Positions 41,878 through 51,430 of a DNA stretch of 64,000 bases are shown piece after piece. The stretch comes from JBDHWI01 sp964590135. GTDB taxonomy: Bacteria; Chloroflexota; Anaerolineae; J036; Brachytrichaceae. Position numbers and translations under genes: made by a program. Under the pieces are notes generated by a model. That model made no database searches. It was not told the origin of the DNA and saw only the letters and a list, made by a program, of their open reading frames with translations. The number at the start of each line of letters is the position of its first letter. Within the stretch, counting starts at the first letter, position 1. The DNA lies in the NCBI GenBank assembly GCA_964590135.1, contig CAZPVX010000002.1, positions 123,104 to 187,103 on the forward strand, in the 5' to 3' direction.

Positions 41878-42831
41878 CTACGCCACTGTTTCAAGCGTCA
41901 ATGCAGCGCGCAACTGCGGTTGGGCGTCAGCGATCGTTTGCACCTTGTATTGCAGGCCGGCGCGAGTGGCATAGCCGCCGACGTTGCCCTGCCGGTCCAT
42001 CAGCAGCACGCGCACCCAGTCCGCGCGCTTCATGTGATGCTCAGCAATGCTTTCACCGATCACCGGCTGCATGTCATTCAAGATCGCCATGCCGGCATCA
42101 TGCAGCGATAGGCCAGCGCGCATGAGCGACACCGTGCGCGCTGCCACCGCCAACCGAATCGCAATCTCACCCAGCCCCATACACGCCGCCGCACCATGCT
42201 GGCTGTGAGCATAGTTGCCGGCACCGATCACCGGTGAATCCCCCACCCGCCCGGGATACTTCCACGCGATGCCAGAAGTGGTGACCGCGCTGCAAATGCT
42301 GCCGCGCGCGTCGCGCACGATCACATTCATCGTGTCGTGCCCTTCCTGCACCGTCAACGCCTGATTCACCGCGCCAATCACGTCGGTGGGCAGGGCCGGC
42401 GCGCGCCAGCCCATCTGCGCCAGCTGATCGCGCCACATTTGACTCGCCTCAGCAGAAAGGTTGTCGCGGCGTTCAGCGCCGATCTCGGCAGCGAACTGCG
42501 CCGCGCCATCGCCGGCGAGCAGCACGTGTGGCAAGCGCTGCATCACTGCGCGCGCCACGCTGATTGGATGGGCGAAGCCCTTCAGCGCGGCAACTGCGCC
42601 GGCCTTCAACGTGTCACCATCCATGAACGACGCGTCGAGTTCAACTTCGCCGAGGATGTTGGGCCGGCCGCTGTAGCCGACGGTGTGTTCGTTGGGATCG
42701 TCTTCCACGTCGCGAGCGATGCGCTCGGCGACGTCGGCGGCGGAAGCGCCAGCGCGCAGCATGTCGGCGCCGGCGGCGATGATGTCATCGCGAATCTCTG
42801 CGTTGGCAAGGATGGTCCATGTGGGCTGCAT
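41878..42831 (-). CDS. N4-(beta-N-acetylglucosaminyl)-L-asparaginase-like Ntn hydrolase
   Basis: This 317-aa protein belongs to the asparaginase-2/aspartylglucosaminidase family. The autoprocessing site is at about residue 168, in GHDTMNVIVRDARG (nucleophile Thr). Downstream are the family segments TTSGIAWKYPGRVGDSPVIG (shown in part) and GAGNYA. No signal peptide is seen. Members cleave N-linked GlcNAc-Asn or isoaspartyl peptides; the resemblance is strongest to aspartylglucosaminidases. ATG 42831 begins with the short strand MQPTWTILAN. Confidence 0.85.
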   Translation of the reverse strand: MQPTWTILANAEIRDDIIAAGADMLRAGASAADVAERIARDVEDDPNEHTVGYSGRPNILGEVELDASFMDGDTLKAGAVAALKGFAHPISVARAVMQRLPHVLLAGDGAAQFAAEIGAERRDNLSAEASQMWRDQLAQMGWRAPALPTDVIGAVNQALTVQEGHDTMNVIVRDARGSICSAVTTSGIAWKYPGRVGDSPVIGAGNYAHSQHGAAACMGLGEIAIRLAVAARTVSLMRAGLSLHDAGMAILNDMQPVIGESIAEHHMKRADWVRVLLMDRQGNVGGYATRAGLQYKVQTIADAQPQLRAALTLETVA

Positions 42832-43011
42832 GGGCGGGATTGTGCCACGAGTGCACCGATCAGGCGAGCATGCGCATGGATCGTCTGCGTAGATCGGCGT
42901 AACTATGTCTCACACAGAGAGCACAGACCCTTTCGCGCGTCATCAACATTGGGTCGCGTCAATTTCGAGCGCAACGAGACAGCTCGTTCTGTTCACACTT
43001 GAGGTTCCACG

Positions 43012-43485
43012 CTATGTTCGATGTGGCAATTCGCCATGCCCCATCTTCAAGATGCGCTTGGCAACCGGCGCGTCCACTGGCGTCACCGACAGGCGCGAGC
43101 CAGTGCGCACGACCATCAATGCTTCCGGCGTGAAGGCGACCTTTAACGCGGCCAGCGTGACCACACGCGGGAATTTTTCTACGAACGCCACCTTGACCGT
43201 CTGCCAGCGCGGGGCAGCCGGCGTGCTTTTCGGGTCGTAGTAACTGCTGTGCAGATCAAATTGCGTCGGATCGTCGATATTGGCTTCAACAACCTTGCAC
43301 ACGCCGGCGATGCCAATCTCGTCGCTTTTGGAGTGATAGAAGAAGCACAGGTCGCCGGCTTGCGCCGCGCGTAAATAGTTGCGCGCCTGATAGTTGCGCA
43401 CGCCATCCCAGATCGTCTCGCCTAGCTTCGCCAGATCGTCGATGCTAAATGCGCTCTGCTCGGATTTCAGCAACCAGTAATTCAT
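43012..43485 (-). CDS. EVE domain protein
   Basis: This 157-aa protein is a single EVE (PUA-like) domain: MNYWLLKSEQSAFSIDDLAK at the N-terminus, WDGVRNYQARNYLRAAQAGD and FYHSKSDEIGIAGVCKVVE. EVE domains bind modified DNA or RNA bases (the human relative is THYN1). It lies 47 bp after uvrB on the same strand. A TACAAT box 10 nt before ATG 43485 also allows separate expression. Its target is unknown. Confidence 0.92.
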   Translation of the reverse strand: MNYWLLKSEQSAFSIDDLAKLGETIWDGVRNYQARNYLRAAQAGDLCFFYHSKSDEIGIAGVCKVVEANIDDPTQFDLHSSYYDPKSTPAAPRWQTVKVAFVEKFPRVVTLAALKVAFTPEALMVVRTGSRLSVTPVDAPVAKRILKMGHGELPHRT

Positions 43486-43532
43486 TGCGAGGACGATTGT
43501 AGAAGTTGGCCCTCAAATTGTCACAATACGTT

Positions 43533-45683
43533 TTACCGGCGCTTGCGGGCGCCTTTCGCCGGCTTCTTGTAGATCACGGGTTTTCCGGCCAGCGCGCCTT
43601 CCGTCGCCAGTTCATCCTGCGCCGCTTCATCGCCCATCCGGCGCACCTTCTCCCACTCCGGCGTCTTGTCATCGATGTCGTTCAGCGCCATGCGCAGCTC
43701 CAGAATCTGATCGCGCAACATGGCTGCCTTCTCGAACTCCAACTCCTTCGCCGCCTGGCGCATCTGCGCTTCCAGGTCCTGCAGCACGCGGCGCTGTTCA
43801 TCGCGCGGCAACGACGCCATGCGGTGGATGATCGAGCCGCCCTCATCGCGCGTTTCCTCGTCGCCGTATTTCTCCTTGCCCTCCGCCAACTTCACACGGT
43901 CGGTCAGGTCACGCACGGCCTTGTAGATGGAGACTGGCTGGATGTTGTGCTGAGCGTTGTAGGCAAGCTGCACCGCTCGCCGGCGCTCCGTCTCCTCCAT
44001 CGCAGCCTTCATCGAATCGGTGACTTTGTCGGCGTACATGATCACCTTGCCATGCACGTGTCGCGCAGCGCGGCCGATCGTCTGGATCAACGATGTGCCG
44101 CTGCGCAGGAAGCCCTCCTTGTCGGCGTCGAGGATCGCCACCAGTGACACCTCCGGCAGGTCCAAACCCTCGCGCAAAAGGTTGATCCCGACGACCACGT
44201 CGTATTCGCCGAGGCGCAGGTCGCGCAGAATCTCCACGCGTTCCATCGTCTGCACCTCACTGTGCAGATATTGCACCTTGATGCCAATCTCGCTGAGATA
44301 CGCGGTCAGGTCTTCGGCCATGCGCTTGGTCAGCGTCGTCACCAGCACGCGCTCGCCCTTGTCCACGCGCGCGCGAATCTGCGCGATCAGGTCATCGACC
44401 TGCCCCTTCACCGGCTTCACCTCCACTGCAGGATCGACAATGCCGGTGGGGCGAATGACTTGATCGACAACCTTCTGACTGTGCTCAAGCTCATACGGTC
44501 CGGGCGTGGCCGAGGTGTAAATCACCTGCCGGAAGCGCGTTTCGAACTCATCGAACTTGAGCGGGCGGTTGTCGAGCGCGCTGGGCAGGCGGAAGCCATA
44601 TTCGACCAGCACCTTCTTGCGCTCCTGATCGCCGTTATACATGCCGCGCACCTGCGGCAGCGTCATGTGGCTCTCGTCGATGACGAGCAGGAAGTCATCT
44701 GGGAAGTAGTCGAGCAGGGTGAAGGGCGGCGTGCCGGCGGGCCGGCCATCCAGCAAGCGCGAGTAGTTCTCGATGCCACTGGTGATGCCAACTTCGCGCA
44801 GCATCTCCAGGTCATAGCGCGTGCGCTGCTCGATGCGCTGCGCCTCCAGATATTTCTCCTCCCATTTGAACTGGGCGATGCGCTCTTCCATCTCCGTTTC
44901 GATTTCACGGATGGCGCGCTGTAATTTTTCCTGCGAGGTGATGTAGTGCTTGGCTGGATAGATCTCGATTTCATCGAGGTCATTCACGATCTCGCCGGTG
45001 AGGATATCGATCTCAGTGATGCGCTCGATGTCGTCGCCAAAGAACTCGACGCGATAGGCCGTCTCGGCGTAGGCCGGCTGAATCTCCAACGTGTCGCCGC
45101 GCACGCGAAATTTGCCGCGCAAGAGGTTCACGTCGTTGCGCTCATATTGAATGGCCACCAGCATGCGCAACACCACATCGCGCCGGCGCGCCTCGCCCCG
45201 CTTCAACTTCACCACGAAGCGGCCGTAGTCCTCGGGGTTGCCCACGCCGTAGATGCATGACACCGATGCGACGATGATCACATCGTTCCGACTCATCAGC
45301 GAACTGGTCGCAGCCAGCCGCAAGCGGTCGATCTCGTCATTGATCGAGCTGTCTTTTTCGATATAGAGGTCGAAGCGCGGCACATACGCTTCGGGCTGGT
45401 AGTAGTCGTAATAGCTGACAAAGTATTCGACTGCATTTTCGGGGAAGAATTCCTTGAACTCGGCGTAGAGTTGCGCAGCCAGAGTCTTGTTGTGCGCGAT
45501 GATGAGCGTCGGCTTCTGCGTGCGCTCAATCACCTTGGCAACTGTGTAGGTCTTGCCAGTGCCGGTGGCGCCGAGCAGCGTGGTGTAACGATTGCCGGCG
45601 TTCACACTGGCAACCAATTCTTCAATGGCCTGAGGTTGATCGCCCGTCGGTTGAAAAGGGGAATGTACCTTGAGCTCTGGCAT
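43533..45683 (-). CDS. uvrB: UvrABC system protein B
   Basis: This 716-aa protein is full-length UvrB, the damage-verifying helicase of nucleotide excision repair. Walker A is GATGTGKT (residues 38-45); the beta-hairpin lies at about 90-103 (SYYDYYQPEAYVP); helicase motifs include VIDESHMTLPQV, and RAARHVHGKVIMYAD is motif VI. The C-terminal UVR domain (EDLEAQMRQAAKELEFEKAA) contacts UvrC. AGGAG 5 nt upstream supports ATG 45683. It may be transcribed with the EVE gene. Confidence 0.97.
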   Translation of the reverse strand: MPELKVHSPFQPTGDQPQAIEELVASVNAGNRYTTLLGATGTGKTYTVAKVIERTQKPTLIIAHNKTLAAQLYAEFKEFFPENAVEYFVSYYDYYQPEAYVPRFDLYIEKDSSINDEIDRLRLAATSSLMSRNDVIIVASVSCIYGVGNPEDYGRFVVKLKRGEARRRDVVLRMLVAIQYERNDVNLLRGKFRVRGDTLEIQPAYAETAYRVEFFGDDIERITEIDILTGEIVNDLDEIEIYPAKHYITSQEKLQRAIREIETEMEERIAQFKWEEKYLEAQRIEQRTRYDLEMLREVGITSGIENYSRLLDGRPAGTPPFTLLDYFPDDFLLVIDESHMTLPQVRGMYNGDQERKKVLVEYGFRLPSALDNRPLKFDEFETRFRQVIYTSATPGPYELEHSQKVVDQVIRPTGIVDPAVEVKPVKGQVDDLIAQIRARVDKGERVLVTTLTKRMAEDLTAYLSEIGIKVQYLHSEVQTMERVEILRDLRLGEYDVVVGINLLREGLDLPEVSLVAILDADKEGFLRSGTSLIQTIGRAARHVHGKVIMYADKVTDSMKAAMEETERRRAVQLAYNAQHNIQPVSIYKAVRDLTDRVKLAEGKEKYGDEETRDEGGSIIHRMASLPRDEQRRVLQDLEAQMRQAAKELEFEKAAMLRDQILELRMALNDIDDKTPEWEKVRRMGDEAAQDELATEGALAGKPVIYKKPAKGARKRR

Positions 45684-45903
45684 TCATCTCCTGTTGAAAG
45701 GCAAGGGGCGATTATAGAACAGGTGAGCTAACGCATGAGACGAGATGAACATTGCATGAATGCATTGAAGTCCAGGCAACCCCTGGCCGGCGAGCCTGCT
45801 CCGCACAGTCACCGGCGCCTTCTCATCCAACCCAGGCTCTCACCCCACTCTTACCTGACTGTGCTAAGTTGGCGGCGCACAAGTGCGCTGCGTGTGAAAC
45901 CGT

Positions 45904-47550
45904 ATGGATGAGATGAGGGAACACATCACCGAATGGTCGCGGCGGGCGCGATTGCAGCGCGGCCTCGCGCTGCTGTTCTTCGGCCTTGCCTGCGGTCTGG
46001 GCATCGCGCTGGTCATCGCGCTGGCTTCACGCGCATTTCCACTCATGGCGACCTCAGCCGTGATCTTGCTGGCCATCGTGCTGGCGCTCGCCGGCGTCAG
46101 CCTCGCCTTCCTCTGGCCATGGCTGCGCGCGGCACGCACCCAGCCCATCGAATGGGCGCGTCGATTCGACCACGCATTCGGCCTGCAAGAGCGCGTGTCC
46201 ACCGCGCTGGAGATCGCTGACGGCGATATTCCAGCCCACAGCGATCTGCTGCGCAACAGCCAGCGCAAGGACGCAACGCGCATCATCGAAGGCATCGATG
46301 CGAAAAAATTGCTGCCGCTGAAGATCTCGCGGCGGGATGCGCTCGTGTCACTCTTCTTCCTGATCACGCTGGTTGCCGCACTCGCCCTGCCAAATCCGCA
46401 GCAGCAAATTCTGGCGCAGCGCGAGGAATTGCGCCGCACCATTGCGCAGCAAGTGCAACAACTTGAACAGGCGAAACAAGCCATCCAGCAATCCGCGCTG
46501 ACCGACGCGCAGAAGAAACTGGCTATGGATGCGCTGGACGACGCGCGGCGCAAATTGGAAGATCCGAACATCACTCCAGAAGAGGCGATGGCCGCGATCA
46601 ATGAAGCGCAGTCGACTCTGGATGCGCTGAATGATGAGGCCGCGCGGCAACAGGCCGATGACTTGCAACGCGCCGGCGAGAGCCTGTCGCCTGATGAACT
46701 CACCAACAACCTCAGCAATGCGCTTGCCAATCAGGATTTTCAGCGCGCAGCAGAGGAATTGCGCAATCTCGGCACAGATCGCCAGACCGGCCAGCCTCTG
46801 ACTGCGGAAGAGCAACAGCGCGCCGCCAATCAGCTCGATCAACTGGCGCGCGGTGTGCAAAACAGCGACCCGCAACTGGCCCAACAGATGCGCGAGGCTG
46901 CGCAGCAATTGCGCGAGGGCAATGCACAGCAGGCGCAGCAATCTTTGCAACAAGCCGCCAACGCGCTGCAGCAGGCTCAACAGCAAAGCGCTGTATCACA
47001 GGCATTGGACAATGCCCAGCAACGCGCCGAAGCCGCGCGGCAGGCAATCGCCGAACAATTGGCGCAGCAACAGCAACAGGCGCAAGCCGGCCAGACACAG
47101 CAGGGGCAGGAATCGCAGCAGGGTCAACAGGGGCAGCAGGGTGACGGCGGACAGCAAGGCGCCACCATGGCTGGAGACAATCAGGCCGGCGCGCAGCAAC
47201 CCAGCGCAGCCTCCGCGCAGGGCGGCCAACCCTCCTCGCAGAACACCACCCAGAAGAGCGACGATTTCGGCTCCGCGGACCAGGTGTATGCCCCACAGCG
47301 CATCGGAAGTGATGGCAAGCAGGTGATATTGCCCGATTCACAAGGGCAGGCCGCGCCAAACGCCCAAGGCCGGCCCAACACAGCGCCCGCCGGCAGCAGC
47401 ACCGTGCCGTATGAGCAGGTCTATGGCGATTACGCCAAGGCTGCCGACGACGCGATGCAGACCGGGCAGGTGCCGGCAGAGATGCGCGATTATGTTCGCG
47501 ACTACTTCAGCTCGCTCAACCCGCGTCAACAAAACAATCCAAATCGTTGA
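45904..47550 (+). CDS. Gln-rich coiled-coil membrane protein
   Basis: This 548-aa protein has two transmembrane helices near the N-terminus (about 20-60), a third at about 148-162, and then a long extracytoplasmic helical region full of Gln, Ala and Glu (about 170-400), grading into a low-complexity GQQGQQG stretch and a disordered tail. The architecture resembles the DUF4175-like proteins that often sit beside MoxR ATPase/DUF58 clusters in other bacteria, but none is next to it here. Function unknown. ATG 45904. Confidence 0.72.
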   Translation: MDEMREHITEWSRRARLQRGLALLFFGLACGLGIALVIALASRAFPLMATSAVILLAIVLALAGVSLAFLWPWLRAARTQPIEWARRFDHAFGLQERVSTALEIADGDIPAHSDLLRNSQRKDATRIIEGIDAKKLLPLKISRRDALVSLFFLITLVAALALPNPQQQILAQREELRRTIAQQVQQLEQAKQAIQQSALTDAQKKLAMDALDDARRKLEDPNITPEEAMAAINEAQSTLDALNDEAARQQADDLQRAGESLSPDELTNNLSNALANQDFQRAAEELRNLGTDRQTGQPLTAEEQQRAANQLDQLARGVQNSDPQLAQQMREAAQQLREGNAQQAQQSLQQAANALQQAQQQSAVSQALDNAQQRAEAARQAIAEQLAQQQQQAQAGQTQQGQESQQGQQGQQGDGGQQGATMAGDNQAGAQQPSAASAQGGQPSSQNTTQKSDDFGSADQVYAPQRIGSDGKQVILPDSQGQAAPNAQGRPNTAPAGSSTVPYEQVYGDYAKAADDAMQTGQVPAEMRDYVRDYFSSLNPRQQNNPNR

Positions 47551-47676
47551 ACGCCCCACGATGGGCCAAGTTGCACAATCGTTTGTCTTTATCCATGCTT
47601 GTGCGGTAACATCCAACCACGTGAAATCAGTTCTTCTCACGGGGGGATACAGCCTTTGGGTTAATCAGGGAACCAC

Positions 47677-47937
47677 ATGGAACTCATCAAAGTGTCAGCA
47701 ACGTCTCGGTCGACAGCAGTTGCGGGGGCAATTGCAGGTGTGGTGCGCGAACATGGACGGGCAGAGGTGCAGGCCATCGGCGCCGGCGCAGTGAATCAGG
47801 CAGTGAAGGCGGCGGCAATCGCGCGCAACTACCTGCTGCTGGATGGTTATGATGTTGTCATCATCCCGTCATTCGGCGAAGTAGAGATCGAGGGCGCCGA
47901 ACGCACCGCCGTCAGGTTCAGCATTGAACCAAGATGA
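47677..47937 (+). CDS. spoVS: Stage V sporulation protein S (SpoVS) family protein
   Basis: This 86-aa protein matches SpoVS along its full length: ELIKVSATSRSTAVAGAIAG, AVNQAVKAAAIARNYLL and a C-terminal RTAVRFSIEPR. SpoVS is a small Alba-like protein first known from Bacillus sporulation, and is also found in many non-sporulating thermophiles and Chloroflexota, where its role is not established. It is followed directly by a strong terminator, indicating monocistronic, probably abundant expression. Confidence 0.93.
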   Translation: MELIKVSATSRSTAVAGAIAGVVREHGRAEVQAIGAGAVNQAVKAAAIARNYLLLDGYDVVIIPSFGEVEIEGAERTAVRFSIEPR

Positions 47938-47957
47938 TGCAGTGCGAAAGTCAACTC

Positions 47958-47997
47958 AAAAACAAGACACCCGCCGTGAAGCGGGTGTCTTGTTTTT
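47958..47997 (+). terminator. Rho-independent terminator after spoVS
   Basis: AAAACAAGACACCCGC and GCGGGTGTCTTGTTTTT form a 16-bp stem with a short loop and a T5 run, 20 bp past the spoVS stop. It also lies 20 bp beyond the protease stop, so it may serve both convergent genes. Confidence 0.9.
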
Positions 47998-48016
47998 CCA
48001 GGGTCCGGAACTGATG

Positions 48017-51000
48017 TTAATTCGGGTCTGTATCGCGGACCTTGACGCGCACCACATCGGCCTCATTGTCCTTCAAGCCATCGCGATGCAGGAGCAGCAA
48101 GCCAAGCTGCGAAGGTGAAGCCACGTTGCCGTTCGGCACAGGCGCCACGAACAGGTTGAGCGACTGGTTCACCGGCACAGTTGTCTGCCACGCCGCAGGC
48201 AGGAAGCGCGGCGTATCCGGCGTGAACGTCATGTTTTCGATGGCGTCAGTCAGATTGCCGGTAAAGTAGTTGTCAAAGGCGTACACGCTGTAGGTGAACT
48301 TCGTGCCTGGCGTCAACCCCACCGCAGCCATCGGCGCAGTCATGATCATGTTGGCCGAGTTGAGGTCTGCATCAGCATAGAAGTAGGCCGTGGCAACGCC
48401 GGTGGCAAGATCCGCCACGTAGACCAGCGTCTGCCCCGTGGATGCAAACGAGCCATTCTCAGCCGTATACATCACGAAGTCCGGCGTGCCATCGTTGTTG
48501 TTGTCGATATACACGTCGAACTCAGCCGGATAGGCCGGATGCGAGCGCTGCCGGAAGGTGTTGATGCCGATCTGGATCAGCGGCGTGTTGCCACTGAAGG
48601 CCAGCCGCGCGCCCACTGCGCGCAAGTCGATGATGGCGAAGTTATCACCGGGCTGCGGCAACTCCACATTGGGGATGCGCCTGCTGGTTCCAGTCAGCGC
48701 AAAGATGTCCGTGCGGCCATCTACCGCGCCGCGATTGCGCATGCGAATGGCGTTGTCGCGGTTCAGGTTGATCCGGCGATCTGAAATCTGCATGTTCGAG
48801 GCGCGATGCGGCAGCACATGCCATGGCACCTGGATGCTGTCTGTGCCCTCAGAGATGCTGATGTAGCCATCGAACTCCACCCCTTGCAGGCGATAACCAT
48901 CCCCGCCGAACGCGCCGCCATTCAACGTCCAGACTGGCAGCTTGGTTGGATCGATGGTGACAGTGACCCTGAAGGTCTTGCTGCGGCCGGCTCTCACTTC
49001 GATCGTCGCCGGCGCTTCGATCGTCACGGCGCCACTCGCGGCATCGTCGTTGTAGCGGAAGATGTTCTGGATGGTGTAGGTGCGGCGCGTATTGCCGTAG
49101 TTCACCACGCGCACGCGGCGCACCAGCCTCAGTGGCGAACTGGCGGGCTGATAACCAAACGAAAGGCTGGGGATCAGCGTGTCTTCATCCCATGCCGCCG
49201 TCGTGGTGGCAACTGCGCGATTCACGCGCACTTCGCCGCCGCCGATGCGGGTGATGGGGGCCAACACGCCCGGCAGGCCGACGGGGTTGATGCCGATGTT
49301 GGTATCACCGGTGTTCATCAGCAGCGCCTTCACCTCGACTGGCGTATAGTTCGGGTTCTTTTGCAGCAACAGCGCAGCGGTGCCGGCGACGACCGGTGCA
49401 GCGCCAGAAGTGCCGCCAAAGTCTGTCTGGCCGTTGCCTGTGCCAACCTCAGCTGAAAGCGATGCGCCGGGCGCGCCAATGTCAGGCTTGATCGCCTGGA
49501 AGCTGTAGCTGGGTCCGCGAGACGATGAAGCCACCATGTTGCCGGCCAGCGCCGCAGCTTGAGTTGGGTCAATTGTGACGGGCTGCCCAACCAGCGTCTT
49601 CAAAACGGCACCATCAGCGCGCGTAACCGTGTAGCCAGGGACGCTCGCGTCGCCGCCGCCATAGCCGAAATCGGGCGGCAAATCACCTGGGGCCTGCGAG
49701 ACGTTGTTCGCGATGATGGCAGCGGCGCCACCGCCGGCCGCCACGCTCGCAACCTTGATGCTGACAGAGCAGGTGCCTCGGTCAATCAGCACAATCTTGC
49801 CGACCAGCGAGCCAGGCGCAAATGCAGTGCATCCTGCCAGGTTGCCGCCAGCGCCGTCGCCATATTGCAAAGGAGCTGTGGCCGCTGCCGGCGCTGCCGA
49901 CCAGGGTTGCCAGTTGCCGCCGGCGATGGCGCTGCCCGAAACGATGCGGTAGAGCTTCGCGTTGGGCATCTGCGTCTGGGCGACTGAAATCACCTCGGGC
50001 TGCGACGAAGGCGAGCCAAGAATGTAGGGCCGGTCAGCGCTGTTGCCGGCGGACGCCACCACCACCACGCCATATCGAACCGCATTGGCGCTGGCCAGCG
50101 ATAGATCGTCTTCGACCTGGCCGTAGGACGAGCCAAGCGACATGTTGATCACGTCAACAGCGTCATCCACGCAGCCATCGCCATTCGGATCGAGCGCATA
50201 TTCAATCGACTGTAACAGCGCAACGCCGTTGCACGAACTGGCGACCGCGCTGCATGCCTTCAAGGCAAACAACTTCGCACCTGGCGCAACTCCCTTGTGT
50301 GTGCTGTCCGCACCCTGGCCGGCGATGATGTCCGAGACATGCGTGCCATGCCCTTCATAGTCAATCGGATCAGGGTCCGGCGCCAGAGTTGCCACATTCG
50401 GCCATGATTCACCCACGAAGTCATAGCCGCCGATCACCTTGGCGGTTGGGAAAAGTCCGTCGAGCGTGGTGTTGCGCGGATCGCTTGGGCTGGTGCCGTA
50501 GGCTGCTTCATACGCTGCAAGCGTGCCGGGACCGCCCAGATTAAAGTGTGTGTAGTCAACGCCTGAATCGATGACAGCGACGGTCACGCCCGTGCCGTCA
50601 TAGCCGCTTTGCTGCACCGTTGCCGCGCCAATATATGGCACCACGGTCGAGAGCGCCAATTCGTAGTTGCCAATGGGGCGCGCCGAAACCACGCCGGGCA
50701 GCGCGCGCACGGTCTGCAACTGCGATGCATCAATATTCACCACTACTGCGTTCAGCGCTTTCGTCAGCCTCGCGCGTTCCACCCCGCCCAGCGTCTGCAA
50801 TTGCGACAGCAACGCCTGCTGCTCCTGATCGAGTGTTTGCTTGTGCGCTTTTTGCTGATTTTTGCCGGCGCGGCTGAAGCGTTTGCCGTTGATGCCGGCG
50901 AGTTCCGACACCGACGGATCACTCAACCGCACCACGACATCAATGGGGCCGATCAAAGCGCGATTCTGCCGTATGCCGCCATCGACTGCCTCAGCGATCT

Positions 51001-51115
51001 CCAGATCTGGCGAAATCTGCACAACCGGACCGCTGGTTTGCGCAGCAGCCGGCAGGACACTCGCGCTGATGAGCGATGCCAACAGCGCCATGCCAAGTGC
51101 CTTCATTCTGTTCAT
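48017..51115 (-). CDS. Secreted subtilisin-like (S8) serine protease
   Basis: About 1032 aa. Signal peptide (MALLASLISASVLPAAAQ), an inhibitor_I9-like propeptide (about 40-155), then a peptidase S8 domain: Asp in VAVIDSGVDYTHFNLG, His in YEGHGTHVSDIIAG, Ser in FGGTSGAAPVVAGTAALL. A PA domain is inserted (GSLVGKIVLIDRGTC and VAAGGGAAAIIANN) between the His and Ser parts, as in cucumisin/C5a-type subtilases. The C-terminal ~350 residues are beta-rich, with no membrane anchor. AGGAG precedes ATG 51115. Extracellular protein degradation is inferred. Confidence 0.92.
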   Translation of the reverse strand: MNRMKALGMALLASLISASVLPAAAQTSGPVVQISPDLEIAEAVDGGIRQNRALIGPIDVVVRLSDPSVSELAGINGKRFSRAGKNQQKAHKQTLDQEQQALLSQLQTLGGVERARLTKALNAVVVNIDASQLQTVRALPGVVSARPIGNYELALSTVVPYIGAATVQQSGYDGTGVTVAVIDSGVDYTHFNLGGPGTLAAYEAAYGTSPSDPRNTTLDGLFPTAKVIGGYDFVGESWPNVATLAPDPDPIDYEGHGTHVSDIIAGQGADSTHKGVAPGAKLFALKACSAVASSCNGVALLQSIEYALDPNGDGCVDDAVDVINMSLGSSYGQVEDDLSLASANAVRYGVVVVASAGNSADRPYILGSPSSQPEVISVAQTQMPNAKLYRIVSGSAIAGGNWQPWSAAPAAATAPLQYGDGAGGNLAGCTAFAPGSLVGKIVLIDRGTCSVSIKVASVAAGGGAAAIIANNVSQAPGDLPPDFGYGGGDASVPGYTVTRADGAVLKTLVGQPVTIDPTQAAALAGNMVASSSRGPSYSFQAIKPDIGAPGASLSAEVGTGNGQTDFGGTSGAAPVVAGTAALLLQKNPNYTPVEVKALLMNTGDTNIGINPVGLPGVLAPITRIGGGEVRVNRAVATTTAAWDEDTLIPSLSFGYQPASSPLRLVRRVRVVNYGNTRRTYTIQNIFRYNDDAASGAVTIEAPATIEVRAGRSKTFRVTVTIDPTKLPVWTLNGGAFGGDGYRLQGVEFDGYISISEGTDSIQVPWHVLPHRASNMQISDRRINLNRDNAIRMRNRGAVDGRTDIFALTGTSRRIPNVELPQPGDNFAIIDLRAVGARLAFSGNTPLIQIGINTFRQRSHPAYPAEFDVYIDNNNDGTPDFVMYTAENGSFASTGQTLVYVADLATGVATAYFYADADLNSANMIMTAPMAAVGLTPGTKFTYSVYAFDNYFTGNLTDAIENMTFTPDTPRFLPAAWQTTVPVNQSLNLFVAPVPNGNVASPSQLGLLLLHRDGLKDNEADVVRVKVRDTDPN

Positions 51116-51343
51116 GTATCTCCTCGAAAAATCCACGTAGATTCATCAAGCACATTAGTTCGTTGTTTTGATCTGGGACATGACAGGGTTAGGATATCTT
51201 GGTGATTCACCTTCCTTTCTAGAAATGCATCTTCTGGCAGTTTCGCTATGCGTCACAACTTATGCGACTCCCTCGACAATGCCAGCAAAAATGTAATATA
51301 TGCGGAGTGTAGCGGATTCTAGGTGTTTTGGAAGTGGAAAAGG

Positions 51344-51375
51344 GATGAACCTGCCATTAACGTGACAGGTTCATC
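51344..51375 (-). terminator. Terminator after ilvD
   Basis: GATGAACCTG and CAGGTTCATC form a 10-bp stem with a 12-nt loop, followed on the minus strand by CCCTTTTCC, about 55 bp past the ilvD stop. The rest of 51137-51430 holds the protease promoter region; no gene is seen. Confidence 0.65.
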
Positions 51376-51430
51376 GCATTTTGCCTTTGCGCGATGTGCG
51401 CCAGCAAGGGTTTATGTATCAGATGGCATG

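Noticed and set aside
45684..45903. A regulatory RNA or small gene in the gap between uvrB and the Gln-rich protein
   Set aside because: No open frame with a start signal and no stable hairpin with a T-run is visible; it is probably two divergent promoters.
46900..47200. CAG/CAA-rich stretch as a microsatellite or phase-variable repeat
   Set aside because: The stretch encodes a Gln-rich low-complexity region with mixed codons and no perfect repeat unit, so slippage-type variation is not indicated.
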